Both the position numbers and the translations under genes were made by a program. Below the pieces are notes generated by a model that was not told the DNA's origin, made no database searches, and saw nothing but the letters and a program-made list of their open reading frames with translations. A stretch of 7,784 nt of DNA from Bifidobacteriaceae bacterium (lineage in GTDB: Bacteria; Actinomycetota; Actinomycetes; Actinomycetales; WQXJ01): contig JAITKC010000185.1 of the NCBI GenBank assembly GCA_031278665.1, positions 1 through 7,784 on the forward strand, read 5' to 3'. Of the stretch, positions 6,140-7,784 are shown piece by piece. How positions within the stretch are numbered: position 1 is the first letter of the stretch; every line of letters starts with the position of its first letter.

Positions 6140-7784
6140 CCGCCGTTCCGCCGCCGGCGCCGACCGCCCCCGAAGGCTCGGGCGGGACCGGGTATGGCAC
6201 CGGCGCCGCGGCGCCGACGGCGTTTGAGCCGACGGCATCGGGCGCCTGGGCGGCATCGGGACCGGCGCCCACCGCCTACGAACCTCCCGTGACCGGCGGG
6301 GCGAGCGGATCGGGCGAGCCGGCTTGGCTGCGCGCCAATCTGCCCCCGGACCTCCAACTCCGGTTTGAGCCGTTGCGTTCGCTCAACGTCGTGGGCGGAC
6401 AGGCCGACCTGATCGTCTGCCGGGACCGCGAGCGCGGCGGCGACGAGGTCGTGGTCAAGCTCTACCGCTATTCAGACCAGTTGGACCGGTCGGTGCTGGC
6501 CAAGCTCTACCAAGCCGATCCAACCCATGTGGTCCGTCTGTTGGACCACGGCGAAAGCCATCGGGTTCCTTGGGAGGCGCAGGAATACTGCCGCAACGGC
6601 ACCCTGGCGGATCTGCGGCAACGCCTGGGCGGTCGCGTGCCGGTCGACCAGCTGCCGCACATTGTCCGCGAATTGGCCGAGGCGTTGGGCCACATCCACG
6701 CCCTCGGAATAACTCACCGCGACTTCAAACCGCAAAATGTTCTGGTGCGGCGGCCGGGTCCGCCGCCGGACTTGGTCTTGACCGATTTCGGAGTGGCCCG
6801 CGAGCAGTTCCAGGCCACGCAATTCACCAGTATCAGCGCCACCTTCGCCTGGGCGGCGCCGGAGGTCCATGAAGGCGTTCTCAAGGCGCCGCTCGACTGG
6901 TGGGCGCTGGGCGCCACCGTCTTCGAGTTGCTGACCGGCCGCCATTTGCTGGCCGACGCCTCCGGCCGGCTGCCGCCGGATGTGCAACTGAGGCCAATCG
7001 TGATGCGCGGCCTTTACTCGACCGCCCAGATCCCGCCCGGCCGCTGGCGCGACCTAGTGGACGGGCTGTTGACCCACAACCCGGATCGGCGCTGGGGATA
7101 TCCGCAGGTGGACGCCTGGTTGAGGGGCGACAACCCGCCGGTCGACCGAACCGGCCCGGCCCTCGGCCGGACCGCGTCCGGACAACCGGGCGGCGCCCTC
7201 GCCCGGCTGGTCTTCAACGGTCAGCCGGTTATCAGCGGGGTCGAATTGGCGGCGGCGGCGCGCCGGGACTGGTCGGGGGCGGCTCGGCTGATGGCCGGCG
7301 ACATCGACCCGGCGACGCGCGAATGGCTCAGCTCAACCGCCGAAGGTCTGCGCGCCCTTCAGGAACTGCGTCTGGAGACCGGCGCCGAAGCGCGCCTGGT
7401 GCGCCTGCAGGGGGCCCTCGACCCGCGAACCCCGATCCAGTTTCGCGGCCGGGCGCTGACCGACCAGACTCTGTCCGAGGCCATGGCGGCGGCCGCGCGC
7501 CTGCAACCGGACGGGCCGTCCGAGGCCGATGACGCCGCCGAATGGCTGCTGGCCGTTCGCGACCAGCGGGCCCTGCGGGCCTTGGCCGGCGCCGGGCGAG
7601 TCGATCAGGCGGTCGGCGAACGCCTCGGTCGCGCCGATCTGATCCTTGACCAATGGCGCGCCCAAACCCGCGCGGTGGCGCGGCGGGTGGTCGACGCGGA
7701 ACTGGCCGAGTTGGTCGAATTGCGGGAAAAGGCCCTGATCGGGCAGTTCTTCGCGATCGCCTTGGGCGCCGCCCCGGCGGCGCC
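6136..7784 (+). CDS. Ser/Thr protein kinase (Hanks type) with repeat-bearing N-terminal tail; C-terminus outside window
   Basis: At least 549 residues; the frame is open at the right edge. Residues 1-61 are a Thr/Pro/Ala/Gly-rich tail of three 18-residue repeats. The kinase domain spans about 75-330: a loose glycine loop VVGGQADLIV, catalytic Lys108 in VVVKLYR, catalytic loop HRDFKPQN (194-201) with Asp196 and Asn201, DFG (217-219), APE (241-243, in WAAPE) and DWWALG (254-259). The catalytic residues are all present, so it should be active. The HRD arginine makes activation-loop phosphorylation likely, with Thr and Ser residues between DFG and APE. Residues about 356-549 contain two imperfect FxG...L repeats, then a charged helical region. 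No membrane helix is visible in the seen part, unlike PknB-type actinobacterial kinases. An ATGA overlap couples it to the FHA gene, its likely reader. Signal and targets are unknown. Confidence 0.93.
   Translation, partial: MTAVPPPAPTAPEGSGGTGYGTGAAAPTAFEPTASGAWAASGPAPTAYEPPVTGGASGSGEPAWLRANLPPDLQLRFEPLRSLNVVGGQADLIVCRDRERGGDEVVVKLYRYSDQLDRSVLAKLYQADPTHVVRLLDHGESHRVPWEAQEYCRNGTLADLRQRLGGRVPVDQLPHIVRELAEALGHIHALGITHRDFKPQNVLVRRPGPPPDLVLTDFGVAREQFQATQFTSISATFAWAAPEVHEGVLKAPLDWWALGATVFELLTGRHLLADASGRLPPDVQLRPIVMRGLYSTAQIPPGRWRDLVDGLLTHNPDRRWGYPQVDAWLRGDNPPVDRTGPALGRTASGQPGGALARLVFNGQPVISGVELAAAARRDWSGAARLMAGDIDPATREWLSSTAEGLRALQELRLETGAEARLVRLQGALDPRTPIQFRGRALTDQTLSEAMAAAARLQPDGPSEADDAAEWLLAVRDQRALRALAGAGRVDQAVGERLGRADLILDQWRAQTRAVARRVVDAELAELVELREKALIGQFFAIALGAAPAA
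6157..6318 (+). repeat. Three degenerate 54-bp (18-residue) repeats in the kinase N-terminal tail
   Basis: Residues 8-25, 26-43 and 44-61 of the kinase each open with APTAxE (APTAPE, APTAFE, APTAYE) at an exact 18-residue period, placing Thr10, Thr28 and Thr46 in equivalent positions. The rest of each unit is Gly/Ser/Ala/Thr-rich. Codons differ between copies, so the repeat is old or under protein-level selection. Confidence 0.75.

Noticed and set aside
5445..6357. Overlapping minus-strand open frames opposite the FHA gene
   Set aside because: They are Arg/Pro-rich with no motif; the plus strand has zinc ribbons and a complete FHA signature.

Overview
The window is a high-GC, Ala/Arg/Pro-rich stretch with G/C-heavy third codon positions. 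Together with a DtxR/IdeR-type iron box, this points to an actinobacterium; I cannot name the genus. Five genes are supported, two of them cut by the window edges, and there is no RNA gene, insertion sequence or CRISPR array.

Left part (1-1639, minus strand): an iron-siderophore ABC-transporter substrate-binding lipoprotein runs off the left edge. A 19-bp iron box (695-713) lies in front of it, matching the DtxR/IdeR consensus at 16 of 19 positions, just downstream of a plausible promoter. Upstream of it, in the same direction, is an AraC-family regulator with a cupin sensor domain. The regulator gene ends inside a short 9-bp tandem repeat. This half looks like ordinary iron-uptake and regulatory DNA.

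Centre (1640-1835): a divergent intergenic region of about 200 bp. It holds a strong ribosome binding site for the plus-strand genes but no promoter I would defend.

Right part (1836-7784, plus strand): four tightly packed genes, with 8-bp overlap, about 13-bp gap and 4-bp overlap, so almost certainly one operon that continues past the window. In order they encode: (1) a 501-residue Ala-rich, probably coiled-coil protein of unknown function starting MSGPK; (2) a 670-residue AAA+ protein with a degenerate first AAA-like module and an intact ClpA/ClpB-type second module; (3) a 259-residue protein with two zinc ribbons and an FHA phospho-threonine-binding domain; (4) a Ser/Thr protein kinase of at least 549 residues, open at the right edge.

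The simplest reading is a signalling module. The kinase phosphorylates threonines, possibly in its own N-terminal tail, which carries three APTAxE repeats exactly 18 residues apart. The FHA protein reads those marks and links them to the Clp-like AAA+ unfoldase, with the coiled-coil protein as adaptor or target. This operon is the candidate undescribed system here; its biological output is not visible from the sequence.
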